64,000 bases of DNA, taken from Rhizoclosmatium globosum. Lineage: Eukaryota; Chytridiomycota; Chytridiomycetes; Chytridiales; Chytriomycetaceae. A program made the translations under genes and the position numbers. The notes under the pieces are model-generated. The model saw nothing but the letters and a program-made list of their open reading frames with translations. It was not told the origin of the DNA and did no database searches. Below are positions 1 through 12,260 of the stretch, in pieces. Location: assembly GCA_002104985.1 (NCBI GenBank), contig MCGO01000012.1, positions 186,001 to 250,000 on the forward strand, given 5' to 3'. How positions within the stretch are numbered: the stretch's first letter is position 1; each line of letters begins with the position of its first letter.

Positions 1-1579
1 TCCGTCAATATCCTCCCCTGTAAATAGTTGCACAACGTCCTCTGGTGCGCCAGTGGCCTGAACAAACATGCCAACTTGCTGAGTCGTCCAAGACATTGGG
101 TCGCTTGGCAACTCAGACTTAACAGCTTCAATTGCATCCAAGTATCCAACACGAGGGGATCCACGCGACGAGCGGGTAGATCTCGTGCGGGACATTGTTG
201 GGCTGGATGGAACGCTTCCTGATTGCGAAGCGTTACCATCGAAACTGGTTCGGACTCCGAGACCTTGCTGCATAGATGCCTCAGAAATTCTTCTAGGGCC
301 AAAGTTTGGCGAAACTGGAGAAGAGGATTGGAAGTCGTTGGAATATGATCTAATCAATGGAGACTGATCCAAACTGAATGATTGACCACGCGGCAAAGAT
401 AGCGGATCGCGGGGAATAATGCGAGGGGATCCACTTGCAATCGACATTGGAGAAGGAGGGAGAGCCAATTGGTTGATCAAATCAGATGGGTCTGGTAAAG
501 GCTGCGTGTCCTCAGAAGACATGAGTGGTACAATCATCAGCGGAACTTGAAGCGTGATATTAGGGGATTCGCTGTTGTCACAAACAATGTTGACTTGAAG
601 TCGGGTCTTCACTGATATTAGCGGTGATTCAAGGGAAGGTTGTGCCAATGTTGGATCAATAAGAAGTACAAGCTTGCGAGTGAGAGCTGGATCCCCATTA
701 TTCACTTTAATGAGAGCGAAAGACTCATTGATTTCGGAGAGTGGTCGAGGAAACTTGTAGATTCCTTCCTTGTTGCTTGGTCCGAGATAGCGAACTTCGC
801 TACGTATAGACACTTGCAACATCCGAATCTTGAATGGCGTGAAGTAGATGGCCAAGTCGGCTTCCACGGAATCTCCGGGCCTGAAATTCGTTGTTGGTAC
901 ACGAATCGACACACCACACTTTTCTTGGGATGGTGGAACTTCGTGATTGAAACGAGACACTGACTTAAGTAGCTTGTTGACGCCATTGTTGGGAACAAAC
1001 AGGAAAACCGGAACTTCAATGTCTTCGGTGGTTGCACGAAGGAGAGATTCGCTCCATGTTACCGTGATTTTCAAGGTATAGTAGACTCGGCCTCCAGTTC
1101 CTTCGAAAGAAGGAAACATACCGTTCGAGGGAAGAGCGAGCTCGAATGGGTACTTCAGGACACTTCCCTGTTTGTCATGTTCAGATATGACAGCTTCACG
1201 GATTTTACTCACATCTGGGACCAGTCCATCAGCAAAGGACTTAACTTCTACTTGCAACTTTTGGAATTGCTGCGTATGGACTGTGGCAGTCTTGTCCTTG
1301 CCTTCAAGATTGAGTTTGTTTCCATATGTCCAATATGTTGACGTCATTCCAGCAAGTTCTGCAATAATCTTCGCACCCTGAAAGAGCATTCATCATTAAA
1401 GACTATTGAGTATAAGAGTAACGATTGTAGCTTACCCTTGGCAATGGCTTTGGTGCCTTGAGCTTAACACAGCCTTCTATTGAGGAGGAGAATCCCCAGC
1501 CAGCATAAGCGACGATACCTCCATCAGCTCGTAAGTTCTTGCCGTGGCCTTTGACCTCAAACACATCAAATCGGCCCAT
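1..1579 (-). CDS. AS1: arrestin-like/SAM-domain protein (3' end off window)
   Basis: Leftward gene, cut by the left edge. Exon 1 is 1436-1579 (ATG at 1577-1579; start MGRFDVFEVKG, then the family block RADGGIVAYAGWG). A 58-nt intron (1378-1435, GTAAGC...CAG) follows, and exon 2 runs from 1377 off the edge. Exon 2 carries the arrestin-N strands, the arrestin-C block (FRPGDSVEADL, then FPRPLSEINESFAL), the strand SLESPLISVKTRLQVNIV, a Ser/Pro-rich linker, and the first half of a SAM domain (SWTTQQVGMFVQATGAPEDV) that ends at IDG on the window edge. An alternative TTG 18 nt upstream is unlikely as a start. It is transcribed divergently from AS2 across about 415 bp. Function is inferred only from domains: an arrestin-type adaptor able to self-associate through SAM. 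The family assignment is firm; the cellular role is unknown. Confidence 0.88.
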
Positions 1580-1994
1580 TCTTGGCTTCTTTGTCAAAGC
1601 TTTTTTTGGGGTGGCGGTTTCTTATGCAAAAATCCCAACACGCGGCTGAACCGCCTTTAAAGGTAAGAAATGTTATCTGCATTTTTCGCTCCTCAAAGAA
1701 GCTGGGAGTATTTTCAGTAAGCCAGGAGAATCAGATCAAAAACACATTTAGTCAGAAACTTAACCCAATCAACCGATAATCCGCTTTGCTTATTGATGAC
1801 AGACAAACGCGCATTTGAACAATATTTAACAGAAATCAGAGTTATTTCAAATTTGAGAGGGAATTGGTTTATCGGGCACGCAGTCAAATTTTCCATCTCC
1901 AACAATGCACGCACGTTTTGCAGCACGCACCCTGCTTGGGTTGCATCATGGAATCGAGGAAAAGACAAAAAATCTTACAATTGTCCCCGCATTC
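1580..1994. promoter_or_regulatory. Divergent intergenic region between AS1 and AS2
   Basis: A 415-bp region separates the start codons of the only divergent pair in the array. No convincing coding sequence is seen. It contains CACGCGG at 1639-1645 (60 bp upstream of AS1) and the direct CACGC repeats around 1874-1930 (about 70-120 bp upstream of AS2). Similar GCGTG/CACGC elements lie upstream of most other members of the family. The promoter role is inferred. Confidence 0.4.
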
Positions 1995-3719
1995 ATGAGC
2001 AGCAGCAATCACTACATCGCGTCCCTTCAGTAAGCCACGCGATTGGTTGGGCGATCACACCTTTACTTACATCACGTTTGTGCAGAGTAACTGGGCGAGG
2101 AAACAACCTGGGCCCAGATGGCTCCATAGTCGTTGATGCAGGTTTCGATACTGATGCTTATCTCGAGGTAAGGCAGTTGCATGCCCTCTTGAAAGATGTT
2201 TCGGCTGATCTTGGTGGCAGGGAGCTGTGATGATCAAAGTTGCTCACTCCCTCAAGAACTGCAAGATTCAGATCGACTTCAAAGGCATTTGCGAAACCCG
2301 TTGGGAGTTTGGAGGGAAGCTGGCTGTGAAACCGGAATCAGAGAACTACAAGGTGTTCCCTCACCACAAGACCTTCCAACACTTGACAGAAACTTTGTAC
2401 GATTCGAAAGAGCCCATTCTTCCCAATCCAGTATGTATCTACCTTTACTGTCATGTCCGTGAATGCTAATATCTGTGCAGATTGGTGGAGCCGTTGCATA
2501 CCCATTCAAATTCCATCTACCTCGCAAGGACATGCCTCCTTCGTACTCCTCCGTTTCGGGAAAAGTGGAATACATTCTCCGAGCATCTGTGTCCTATCAG
2601 GAGCCCGCGAAATTCATGAAGACAACTCAGGACTTTGATTTTCCCGTCATTGTATCCATGCCAGATGCTGCTAAAGTTCGCTTATTGCATTCCTCGTCTG
2701 CCGAGACTGTGAATGTACCAGGCACCCAGGAAAAGTGCGGCTTCTCTGTCAGCATTCCTAAACGCATTGTTGAGCCAGGAGACTCTCTTGCCGTCGACAT
2801 CACAATCAACAGCACGCCTGGAAACACCAGATTGCGTATGATGAATGCCTCGTTGAAGTCCTTGGTGTTGTACACCAACAAGGAAGGCAAAGAGTCTGCC
2901 AGCAAGGCGCCACGTCCTCTGTCTGAAATGTCGCAATCATTCCCATTGGTCAAAGTTGGTGGTGTCGGAGGTGAAGCTCCGATCGCAACACGTATCTACT
3001 TGCTTGTTGACCCAGACCTCGCCAAGCCTTCCATCGACGCTCCTCTTATCAAAGTGCAAACTGTTTTCAAGTTCTCAATGATTGTGGATAACTCTGAACT
3101 CAACAATGTTGTCTGCGAAATCCCGATTGTTGTTGTTCCACATATGGCCGACGCCATGCACTCTCCCACCGGCTTGAGTCCAATGCATCTCTCTGAAGGT
3201 AGAAGCCGCATCAGTGCCGGCCACAGTCCTAGAACTGTTTCTATCGGTTCCTTGGATTCTCCAACTTTGCAACACTATCAAAACAGTATTGCATCTCAGC
3301 GTGCGTACTCAATTAATTCAATCAGTTTGCCTGAAGCCAGACTTCCATACGCGAGAAACAGCTCGATGCCTCTCCCTGGCAAGGATGTGGCTCATATGAT
3401 GAATGGGATGGAGCTTAACGATGGTGGCCAAGTGTATCGCAAGGCTTCTCTTCTCCACCAATCTCCCGGCACTGAATACTTTAGCGACAACGATTCTATT
3501 CGCTCAACTGAATCAATTCCGAATGAGGGCTGGTCTGTTCAAATGGTCGCGGCTTGGGTTGCAGCTCTCGGAGGAACTGAGGACGTTGTTCAATCATTCA
3601 TTGACAATGGAATCGACGGAACCATTCTGCTTGGTCTCACTATGGATGACTTGAAGGATGAACTTGGCATTGCTTCGTTTGGTCTCCGTCGTAAGATGGC
3701 GCACGCACTTGCTCTTTGA
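1995..3719 (+). CDS. AS2: arrestin-like/SAM-domain protein
   Basis: Four exons: 1995-2029, 2086-2167, 2221-2430 and 2481-3719, giving 521 aa with consistent GT-AG boundaries. The short first exon (MSSSNHYIASLQ) ends in phase 2, as in most paralogues. Next come VTGRGNNLGPDGSIVVDAG, the arrestin-N core (FKGICETRWEF, FKFHLPRKDMPPSY) and the arrestin-C core (VEPGDSLAVDITINSTPG, APRPLSEMSQSFPLVKV, IDAPLIKVQTVFKFSMIV). A Ser-rich linker precedes a C-terminal SAM domain at about residues 458-520 (GWSVQMVAAWVAALGG, DGTILLGLTMDDLKDELG). No signal peptide or membrane segment is seen. SAM domains commonly oligomerise and arrestin folds bind cargo or receptors; an adaptor role is inferred. Confidence 0.9.
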
Positions 3720-4211
3720 ATACTATGCGTGCCCTGATAATCATCCGACATAATTGTATACAACTCTTAATTTCTTTGCTACATAGTAATTTCTTCTGAT
3801 ATCTTTTTCATTGCTTTACCAAAACGCAGTCTGTGTTGCTGCACTTTATCATCACTCTTGTGAATAAAAACGTGTTTTAGTCTGTATATATATTGGGTGT
3901 AAGCTGGTGCATTGAAAGTGGGTTTACAAGGAGCGTGCAGGGATTTGTGATGGCTTGACCAGTGGGTAACGTGGGTTGAAATGAAGCATATTTAGTTGGT
4001 ATCTCATGGCTGCAAGATAGGTTGCCGGACAGGAAAGCCTCAATGAAAGACTTGAGTTCGAAGGTGTTTGGTGCGTGCCTGGCAAAAGATCTCCTTTGAA
4101 ATTACCCCAGAAACCCAGAAAGCTCACAACACAGCGCCTGGTACAACCACATGTGAGAGCACTTATGTCTTTCATACGTTTCTTATACAGTTTGATTCAG
4201 ATTCTTGAAGT

Positions 4212-5993
4212 ATGAGTCAAGTGTCAAGTTACATTCAATCCTTTCAGTAAGATCTAATATAAGTTTGACAATGCCGCTAACCATTCGACAGGGTGGTAGG
4301 CAAGGGGAATAACGTGGGACCAGATGGGAATAGTCTTGTTGTTGATGCAGGATGGGGCACGGAAGCGACGTTGGAGGTAAGTATCTCCTCATATTGAATC
4401 CCACACGCTGACATTGATCTCCTCCAGGGAGCAGTTATGCTGAAGCTCACCAAACAACTGAAGAAGGTTCGAATTCAGGTATGTATGGTTGAGAGTGTTC
4501 AGAGTTGGATATTGAAACACAACCTCCAACAGGTCGAGCTCCGCGGATACTGTGAAACCCTTTGGGAATCCCCTCTTCGTCTTGCCACAAAGCCTGAAAG
4601 TGAGACGTATCGGCCCAATCATTCCGGTCGAATCTTCCAGCAAATGGTTCAAGTTGTCTATGAGTCTGACCAACCTTTGAATCCCAATCCAGTATGTATT
4701 ATCTGGATCCATGTACACCGTAATAATTCAACTCTTTTTTAGATGGGAAATTCTCTGCCTTTTCCGTTTACATTCCAACTCAGCAAAAACAACTTTCCTC
4801 CAACATACAATACTCCTTAGTAGGGAATTTCTTGCCGACTTAATAGCTAACTAACTCTGCTTCCACTCCAGCGGCTCGATCCAATATTATATTAAGTGTA
4901 CTATTCTAGTTCAGGAGGGAATGCGTTTGCTCAAGTCAAACTACGATTTGGAGATGCCTGTTATTGTGAACATGCCAGAAGAGGCTAAAATCACTCTCCT
5001 CTCGTCTCCGTCGGTAATCACCCACCAATCCCCTGGCACGGACGAAAAGGTTGGATTCTCTGTGCAGATTCCACGCCGTATTTTGTGTGTCGGGGAAACC
5101 TTGGAAGTCAATTTTTCCGTGAACTCTACACCAGGTGATGCCAACCTGCGTCTTTTTAAAGCTTCGTTAAGAACGGTTTCTTCGTATTTATCCATTGATA
5201 ATACCGGTGGTATGTGTATCTGTTTGACTTAATTTATTTTGACATTCCTTGCTAAGCTCGCGCGCCCATTCCACGGCCCTTGTCGGAGGTGAATCAAACT
5301 TTCCCTCTCATTCGAATTGAGGGAGGTCGTCCTTTGCACCAAAAGTTGTTTCTTCTCGTCGACCCCGAAATTGCCCAACCTTCTCTTGAAAGTGCTTTGA
5401 TTTCTGTCAAGACAGTGTTGCGATTGGAAATTATTTTGGACAATTCGGAGACGCCAAACGTTCATTATGAAGTTCCAGTTGTTGTGGTTCCAGTGCTGAA
5501 GGATACAAGTGCAACAGACAGGCCGCTCCAACGATCCAAGACCGTTTCTGCACCATCTTACACTTCATTTAAACCAAGGAACGATTCATTGCGCACTCTT
5601 TACAATTCTCCGGGACTGGCTCGTGCGGCGAGCACAGGAAGCAATCGACAAAATACATACCCGGGCGCAGACGGGTTCCGACCCAACAATGAGTCCATGA
5701 CGCAATATACGTTCCTGATGAACGAGCTGCAAGCCATGGATGTGAATGATCACCCTATTCCTGAAATGCCAATTGAACGGATTCCTAAAGCTTCGTGGAC
5801 ACAACAACAAGTTGTGGAGTGGTTGCGGGAGCTAGGAGCGACTGCTGATGTGATCATGTCGTTCACGGCAAATGGTGTGGATGGAAGCGTGCTGGTTAGT
5901 TGCTCTCTAGAGGATCTCCGCGATGAACTGGGAGTGTCAAGTCATGCTCTGAGGCGTAAGATTATGAGTGGAGTAGAAAGGGGAAGAATGTAG
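4212..5993 (+). CDS. AS3: arrestin-like/SAM-domain protein
   Basis: Seven exons: 4212-4246, 4292-4376, 4428-4478, 4533-4691, 4743-4819, 4872-5209 and 5257-5993, giving 493 aa. The first two introns sit exactly where AS2 has them, and the NP-phase-0 intron after the YESDQPLNPNP segment is also shared. Extra introns interrupt both arrestin lobes. The 4820-4871 intron uses a weak donor (GTAGGG), but its removal is needed to join TYNTP to the SIQYYIK strand. Arrestin-C motifs include LCVGETLEVNFSVNSTPGD and PIPRPLSEVNQTFPLIRI. The SAM domain spans about residues 429-490 (SWTQQQVVEWLRELGATADV, DGSVLVSCSLEDLRDELGVS). The linker is short compared with AS5 and AS8. Confidence 0.88.
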
Positions 5994-6264
5994 GTCATTT
6001 GGGTTTAAACAGAATTAATGAAATTATTGTCTCTACTGTACTTTTAAGCGAAAATGTCCCCTATTTCTGAATGAATGTGTGTATTTTATGCACCCATATC
6101 ACAACAAGAAGGCACGACCAGTGCGTGCCCTCTTGCGAAATTCAATTTTTTCTTCCATTTCCAAATTGGATCATCTCCACAACTTCTGTTCCTTGCAGCA
6201 TCTGTTCTGTTGCAGTTTCATTTAGTATACCTCTTGTGCACATTCAACGTCTGTCACGGGTCCA

Positions 6265-7942
6265 ATGTCGTCGATCCAGAGATTTGAGTGAGTATAGAAC
6301 GACAGTCTAACTAACAGTCTAACGCACCCCCTCCCCAACAGAGTAGTCGGAACTGCGGAGAACACGAGATCCGATGGCGCAATCGTAGTTGAGGCAGGCT
6401 GGGACAGCGAGGCCCTTCTCTCAGGCACCGTGCTGCTCAAGGTCGATGCCGCCATCAAAAACGTGAGAATCCAGGCTGAATTCCGCGGATACACCGAAAC
6501 AAGGTGGGAGTCGAGCTCAAACAAGAAACTGGCAAAGCGGCCCGAGTCCGATTCGTACAAGATTGCGAGAGTGGGGCGGGCCTTCCAGCAACAGGTCGAG
6601 GTCATCTACGACTCGCCTGTTTCGATCACTCCAAACCCAATTGGCGGTGCTCTCAAGTTTCCATTCAACTTTAAACTGCCAAAGACATCCCTGCCTCCGT
6701 CATTCGAAACTGCAGCTGGAACCATCAGCTACTACGTCAAATGCACCATCTTATACCAAGAATCAATGAGACTGTTGAAGTCTAACCATGAAGCTGAAGT
6801 TCCTGTCATCATTCGTATTCCCGAGAGTGCTAAACAGCGACTACTCGAGTCTCCTTCTCACTTGACACACAAGGTGAACAACCAACCAACCACGTTTAAT
6901 TAGTATATCTAACCATTTCATCAAGGTTGTTGGCACAGATACTCAAGTTGGCTATGCTTGTCAGCTTTCAAGGAGAGTTCTTACTCTGGGCGAGCAGTTG
7001 GATGTGGACGTCTCCATCTTCAGTTTGCCAAAAGGATCAAAGTTACGGTCACTGAATGGCTCTCTTCGTTCCCAAGTACAATATATCAATTCAGAGAAAG
7101 TTGGAGCCCAAGCCAAATTCCCGCGGCCTCTTTCTGAACTGGTTCAAAATTTCCCATTGATTCAAGTAAACCCTTCAGAGCCGGTGGTAACCAGAATGCG
7201 GCTGCTAGTTGATCCTGCGCTTGCGCTGGCGTCTTTCGAGTCGTTTTTGATTTCTGTGAAAACCATTTTCCGACTCCAAGTAATTCTGGATAACTCAGAA
7301 ACTCCAAATATTCAGTACGAACTTCCAATCGTCGTGGTTGCTCCCTTAAAGAGTATGATGACACCAATGCGTCAAAGAATGTCAGATGATCCTCGGACTC
7401 AGTATGATAGTCCACGCTCAATGATTTCTCTGGAGTCTGCGTCTTCTCACAGCAGTCCTGCCGTGGCTCCACAGCCGTTCAGTATTCTCCCTGAGCCAAG
7501 AATGCCTATGCCTCAAGGTACACTACCAATCTTACCCCCGAGGAACCAATCCTTGAATGCAAGTCATGTTGAAGGAAGCCCTCGATCTCAGGTGGAAGAT
7601 AGCCCAAGATCACAATCACACCGTCACTTTTCTTACCTCTTGTCTGAGCTGGAAGCTTTGGAAATATCAACAGCTACGGGGCGTATTAGTGAGCCTGAGA
7701 TGGTGGATGTTGAAGAATCATATTACACTATGCTTTCTGCGGATTCTGTTCCAGAACCGTCCTGGACCGTCGAAAACGTGGCCGAATGGTTAACGTGTCT
7801 CGGTGCCCCACATGATATTGTAGATGAATTTGTCTTGCAGACGATTGATGGAGCAATGCTGCTGTCTCTTTCATCTGATGATTTGAAGAACGAACTGGGC
7901 GTTGTCTCCCTTGCTCTACGACGCAAAATCCTTCGCCTATAG
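6265..7942 (+). CDS. AS4: arrestin-like/SAM-domain protein
   Basis: Three exons: 6265-6287, 6342-6873 and 6926-7942, giving 523 aa. It begins MSSIQRFEVVG and lacks the intron after the AGW block and the NP intron that AS2, AS3 and AS6 carry, so introns were lost or gained within the array. Visible blocks are RSDGAIVVEAGWDSEALL, FRGYTETRWES, PPSFETAAGTISYYVK, FPRPLSELVQNFPLIQV and SFESFLISVKTIFRLQVILD. A Pro/Ser/Gln linker follows and then a SAM domain at about residues 463-522 (SWTVENVAEWLTCLGAPHDI, IDGAMLLSLSSDDLKNELGV). Spacing to AS3 is about 270 bp. The domain call is strong; the function is inferred. Confidence 0.9.
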
Positions 7943-8088
7943 AATAATATATGCCGATAATAAAATGAATATGAATTTGAACCAAACTTCAAATGTTGGC
8001 ACGCGCGAACCCAAAATGGGAAATTGTATCTCCACATCTCCGAAAAAATCCGTCCAAGAAATCCTTACTTTCATTTTACAAACACCAA

Positions 8089-10096
8089 ATGGCACCATCC
8101 TTGCAGCACTTCGAGTAAGATTCGAGTACATTGTATAAATAGTGTTATTAATACCAAGCAGGATTATCGGAACCGGAGCCTGTGCAGGTCCAAATGGAAC
8201 CATTGTCATCGAGGCAGGATGGGATGTGGAGACAGAACTTACCGCCGCCGTCCTTCTAAGAGTTGAAAACAAGCTTCGTGCTGTGCGTATCCAAGCTGAA
8301 TTCAGAGGATATTGCGAAACTCGTTGGGAGAAAGCTGGAGTGCTGGCCACAAAGCCTGAATCGGCAGATTACAAGATTACAAGAACGGGAAGAATCTTTC
8401 GCCAAATGGTCGAGGTTGTTTATGATAGTCCAGAGCCTATCGCTCAAAGTTTGGTATGTGTGCCTTGAGCATTTGGTTGTTCCATGAAACCTGTCAAACT
8501 GATATCACAACAAAGGACTCCATTGCTCTACCCTTCACCTTCAAGCTTCCAAAGAACAATATGCCTTCAAGTTTTCATAGTGATAGCGGCTCTATCGAAT
8601 ACTATATCAAGGTTAGTAGTTTAGGAAGATGATTACAAAATCTGACGCTTTTGTAGTGTTCAATGCTTTATCAAGAGAGCATGAAACTCTTGAAAACTTC
8701 GGTTGATTTCGATATACCTGTTACAGTAATGATGCCAGAAGCAGCAAAGTTGAAATTGTTAAAGGCACCATCACAAATGCTCCACCAAGTTGCTGGAACC
8801 TTTGAAGCTTGCGGATATTCTGTCCAATTCCCGAAGCGTATTTTGGCAATCGGAGAAAACCTGCAAGTTAATATTATTATCAGCAGTACTCCCCCTGACG
8901 CTCGTTTACGAATTATGAACGCCTCAATACGCCCCCTTGCGTCTTTCGTCTCTCAGAATGCATATGGCGCTAATGCTAAAATTGCACGACCATTGGCAGA
9001 GCATTCTGAGACGTTTCCCTTGGTGGAGGTCGGACCTTATGGTTCGGAGCCAATCGTTCGCAAGTTTTCAATGCTCATCGACCCAGAGATTGCTATGGCC
9101 TCTTTCGAAAGCCCCTTGATCTCAGTGAAAACGATTTTTCGGCTTCAAATCACTCTTGACACCTCAGAAACACCTGCCGTCTCGTATGAAGTTCCAATTG
9201 TTGTGATTCCAGCCCCTATTTCTACTATTCCTCAGCCTCCTGCATTAATGCAGGCGGCGATTCAACAACAACGTCAGCAAGAACAGCATGAAAAATACAT
9301 GCTATCTCGCCAGGATTTCAAGCCACGCGAAGGCCAATACGAAGCTTTCCAAGCTTATCAAGTTCCAATTCCACGCAATAACACCGCGCCCCATACTTCT
9401 CAATACACTCACTCTTTGCCGCATCAGTCGCGACAAGAATTTTATCCAGCACCAGGAATTCAACAACAACTACCCAACCCAAGACCAACTTATCATGCTT
9501 TCAGCGAACCTCCGTCGCGACAAATCAGCGTTCGAACTGCCCGTTCCGATTCTTATAGCTCGTTGAGACTGCCTGTCAACTCGCAAATACCGCCTGCGCT
9601 TGATCGGTCTCGGTCCATGTCCTCATCTGTATCAGGTTCAACAACAGTTGTCCCAAGGTCACCTCGTTTACCACCTTTTCATGAGAAGGCAAAATCCATT
9701 AGTTCTAATCTGAGTGGATTATTGGCGGAATTGGAAGCCATGGAATTGACGCTACAACCGTCCGAACCTCGAGAGGCTTCTATTTTGACAGAGAGTGATA
9801 CAGTTTCGATGGGTATGTCATCGCAACATACTGTTCAGCTGCCATACAGTCAACAAGACTGTGTTTCTGAAAAGGCTGGCGTCATTCCTGAGATGTGGAC
9901 CACAGAAGATGTTGTGGAGTGGCTGCGATCCCTTGGATGTCCAGAGGATATCATGGAGTCATTTCAAAAACAGGATGTGGATGGAAGTGTCCTGCTGTCA
10001 CTGACAGCTGAAGATTTGAGAAATGATTTAGGTGTTGCGCAGTTTGGTGTTCGTCGAAAGATTTTGACGGAGGTCTCAAGGTTACGTGCATATTAA
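8089..10096 (+). CDS. AS5: arrestin-like/SAM-domain protein, long linker
   Basis: Four exons: 8089-8114, 8162-8453, 8516-8611 and 8657-10096, giving 617 aa. It starts MAPSLQHFEIIGTG and continues with GPNGTIVIEAGWD. The arrestin-N core (EFRGYCETRWEKAGVLATKP) and arrestin-C core (LAIGENLQVNIIISSTPPD, ARPLAEHSETFPLVEVG, SFESPLISVKTIFRLQITLD) are complete. The linker, about residues 330-545, is rich in Gln, Pro, Ser and Tyr with short QQ runs, so it is probably disordered. The SAM domain is at about 551-615 (MWTTEDVVEWLRSLGCPEDI, DGSVLLSLTAEDLRNDLGV). A GGCACGCGCG element lies about 85 bp upstream of the ATG. Confidence 0.9.
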
Positions 10097-10135
10097 TAAA
10101 TATGGGTTATGAGAATGGAATTATTCAAGGGGGAG

Positions 10136-10152
10136 GGTTGGCGCGTGCACGA
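10136..10152 (+). promoter_or_regulatory. Candidate shared upstream element (TTGGCGCGTG) before AS6
   Basis: The decamer TTGGCGCGTG followed by CACG lies about 75-85 bp upstream of the AS6 start codon. The same decamer occurs upstream of AS9, and related GCGTG/CACGC cores occur upstream of most of the other paralogues. A function as a transcription-factor site is inference only. Confidence 0.35.
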
Positions 10153-10226
10153 AATTCGAAGTGCGAAAAAATCTGTGTTGCCATCTTTCTGATCCTTTCA
10201 ATTGACGGCCAAGCTTCACCTAATCA

Positions 10227-12169
10227 ATGAGTGTACAGAAGTTCAGGTACGTTACAAACTCAGATGAATAGCTGGCTTGCCCCTCTCTGTCCAATGACAT
10301 AGGCAACCGTTGAGATCTCACTTATTTACGTCCACTGTTCACTTACGCTATCCAAAGAGTTGTAGGAAGGGGTGAAAACCTGTCAGCGAATGGTGCCATT
10401 ATTGCTTATGCTGGATGGGGTGCTGATGCAACACTTGAGGTAGTCACGATCCATTACAATTACATACACTGATTCAAGTCTTCTCCAGGCACAAGTTGAG
10501 CTTGAAATCAGCGATAAGCTTCGTTCTCCAAGAATCCAGGCTGAGTTCCGTGGCATCACTCAAACTTACTGGGAGTCTTTGCATCGTCTTGCCTCAAGAC
10601 CAGCTTCCGAAACTTACCCCGTCAACAACGTGATAAAAGTCTTCCAGCACTTAGTTAATGTTGTGTACGATTCGCCAAGTTTGGTACCAAATCCTGTGAG
10701 TTTCGATATTGGTCTAATCTCCAAACTGACACTATGATAGAATAGATCACCCATCGTGATTCCATTTCGCTTCGCCTTACCTAGAAGGCATTTACCCCCT
10801 TCTTTCTACTCTGTGAGCGGCGTCATCGACTACTTCATCAAAGTCACTCTCACATACTCCGAAGGTTTCTCTCTTTTGAAAAAGACGAAAGAGTTGGTGA
10901 TTCCCGTCCAAATCTTTATGCCTGATTCAGCCAAGTTACAAATGATTGCCACCCCAAATCAATTGACCCATGAAGGCAACGATGTCGCTGATAGAATTTA
11001 TTACACACTCACCATCCCAAAGTTGATTGTGTACATTGGAGATGCCGTGGAAGTCAATCTTGTTATTTTGTCTACACCTGTCGGAACACGTTTGCGCAAA
11101 ATCCATATCACGCTCAATCCTATTGTTGCGTATCAGAATAATGATAGAGTCGCGAACCGAGCCACATTTCCTCGCCCAATGGCTGAAATTGTGCAAGGTT
11201 TTGATTTGCTTCCAATTGGGAATGATGGTGGAGCAGAGCCTTTGAGGCAGCAATACTTTTTGGATGTTGATGCAGAAATTGCGCCATGTACATTCGAGTC
11301 TCCGCTCATTTCTTCAAAGACATTCTTACGTTTGGAAATGACGCTAGACAACTCAGAAGTGCCCAATAGTTGAGTGGTTACTATTTGTTTTGTTTTTCCT
11401 AAGTTGTTCCAAATTAGTTGTGAAGGAAATTCCAATCATTGTGCTTCCTCGTCTGACAACAGATGCTGCGTCTGTGAATGAGGGTATAATGACTAGTTCT
11501 CCGAAAATTCACAAGAAGGAAAACTTGTTCGACACACCATTCTTTCAGCCATCTTCTTTGGTTAATGCAGACAGTGGAAATGGTCGTTCTGGATCACCAG
11601 TGGTTGCTGCAGTTGATATTCCGTTGCCACCTCGAATTGGAAGCTCCAAAACATCTCAACCTGCACCCCGCAATTCTTATGAGCAACCCAGCAACTCCCA
11701 AACGAGTCGACGCGCCTCTGAAGCGATTACGTCGGCACCGTTGACATTTTCTCCGACTCTTCAACATGGAAATATGATTCCCACAGAGGCTGACCATATC
11801 CTTGACTTTGTTCCTCCTCCAGACTACACGCCGCTTTCAGAATTTGTGAAAGAAGATGATCATGGATCTGTTACGCCTAAAACTTCCAGGATTGATTTGA
11901 ACGGAGGTGGTAGTTTAAGAAGCGGGGGACAGATTGTGGTGTTGGAAGGTAGTCACGATTCTTGGGGTGTTGAGCAGGTTGCGCAATGGGTTCTTGACAT
12001 TGGTGGCACACAAGATGTTGCGGATCGATTTGTTGAGAATGCGATAGATGGAACGGTTTTAATTTCATTGTCACCTGACGACTTGAAGAATGAACTTGGG
12101 GTGAAGCAGCTTGGAATTCGTAAGAAGATGGAACTGGCTATCGCAAAAATGAAGGAAACAGAAGAATAA
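10227..12169 (+). CDS. AS6: arrestin-like/SAM-domain protein with PPxY motif
   Basis: Five exons: 10227-10246, 10358-10439, 10489-10695, 10741-11368 and 11418-12169, giving 562 aa. It begins MSVQKFRVVGRGENLS. The acceptors at 10740 and 11417 were chosen because only they keep the frame into IVIPFRFALPRRHLPPSF and IVKEIPIIVLP. Arrestin-C carries VYIGDAVEVNLVILSTPVG and FPRPMAEIVQGFDLLPIG. The linker contains PPDY (11816-11827), a PPxY motif, the hallmark by which fungal alpha-arrestins recruit Rsp5/NEDD4-type WW-domain ubiquitin ligases. The SAM domain is at about 494-558 (SWGVEQVAQWVLDIGGTQDV, DGTVLISLSPDDLKNELGV). It is the one member for which a ubiquitin-adaptor role has direct motif support. 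Confidence 0.9.
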
Positions 12170-12260
12170 GGGATCACGTTTATCTCATTATTTCCAAGAG
12201 AGTAATTCGAAATAGATATTCTTATTTACCCCATCAATGTGGAATTGATTGAAAAAAAGT

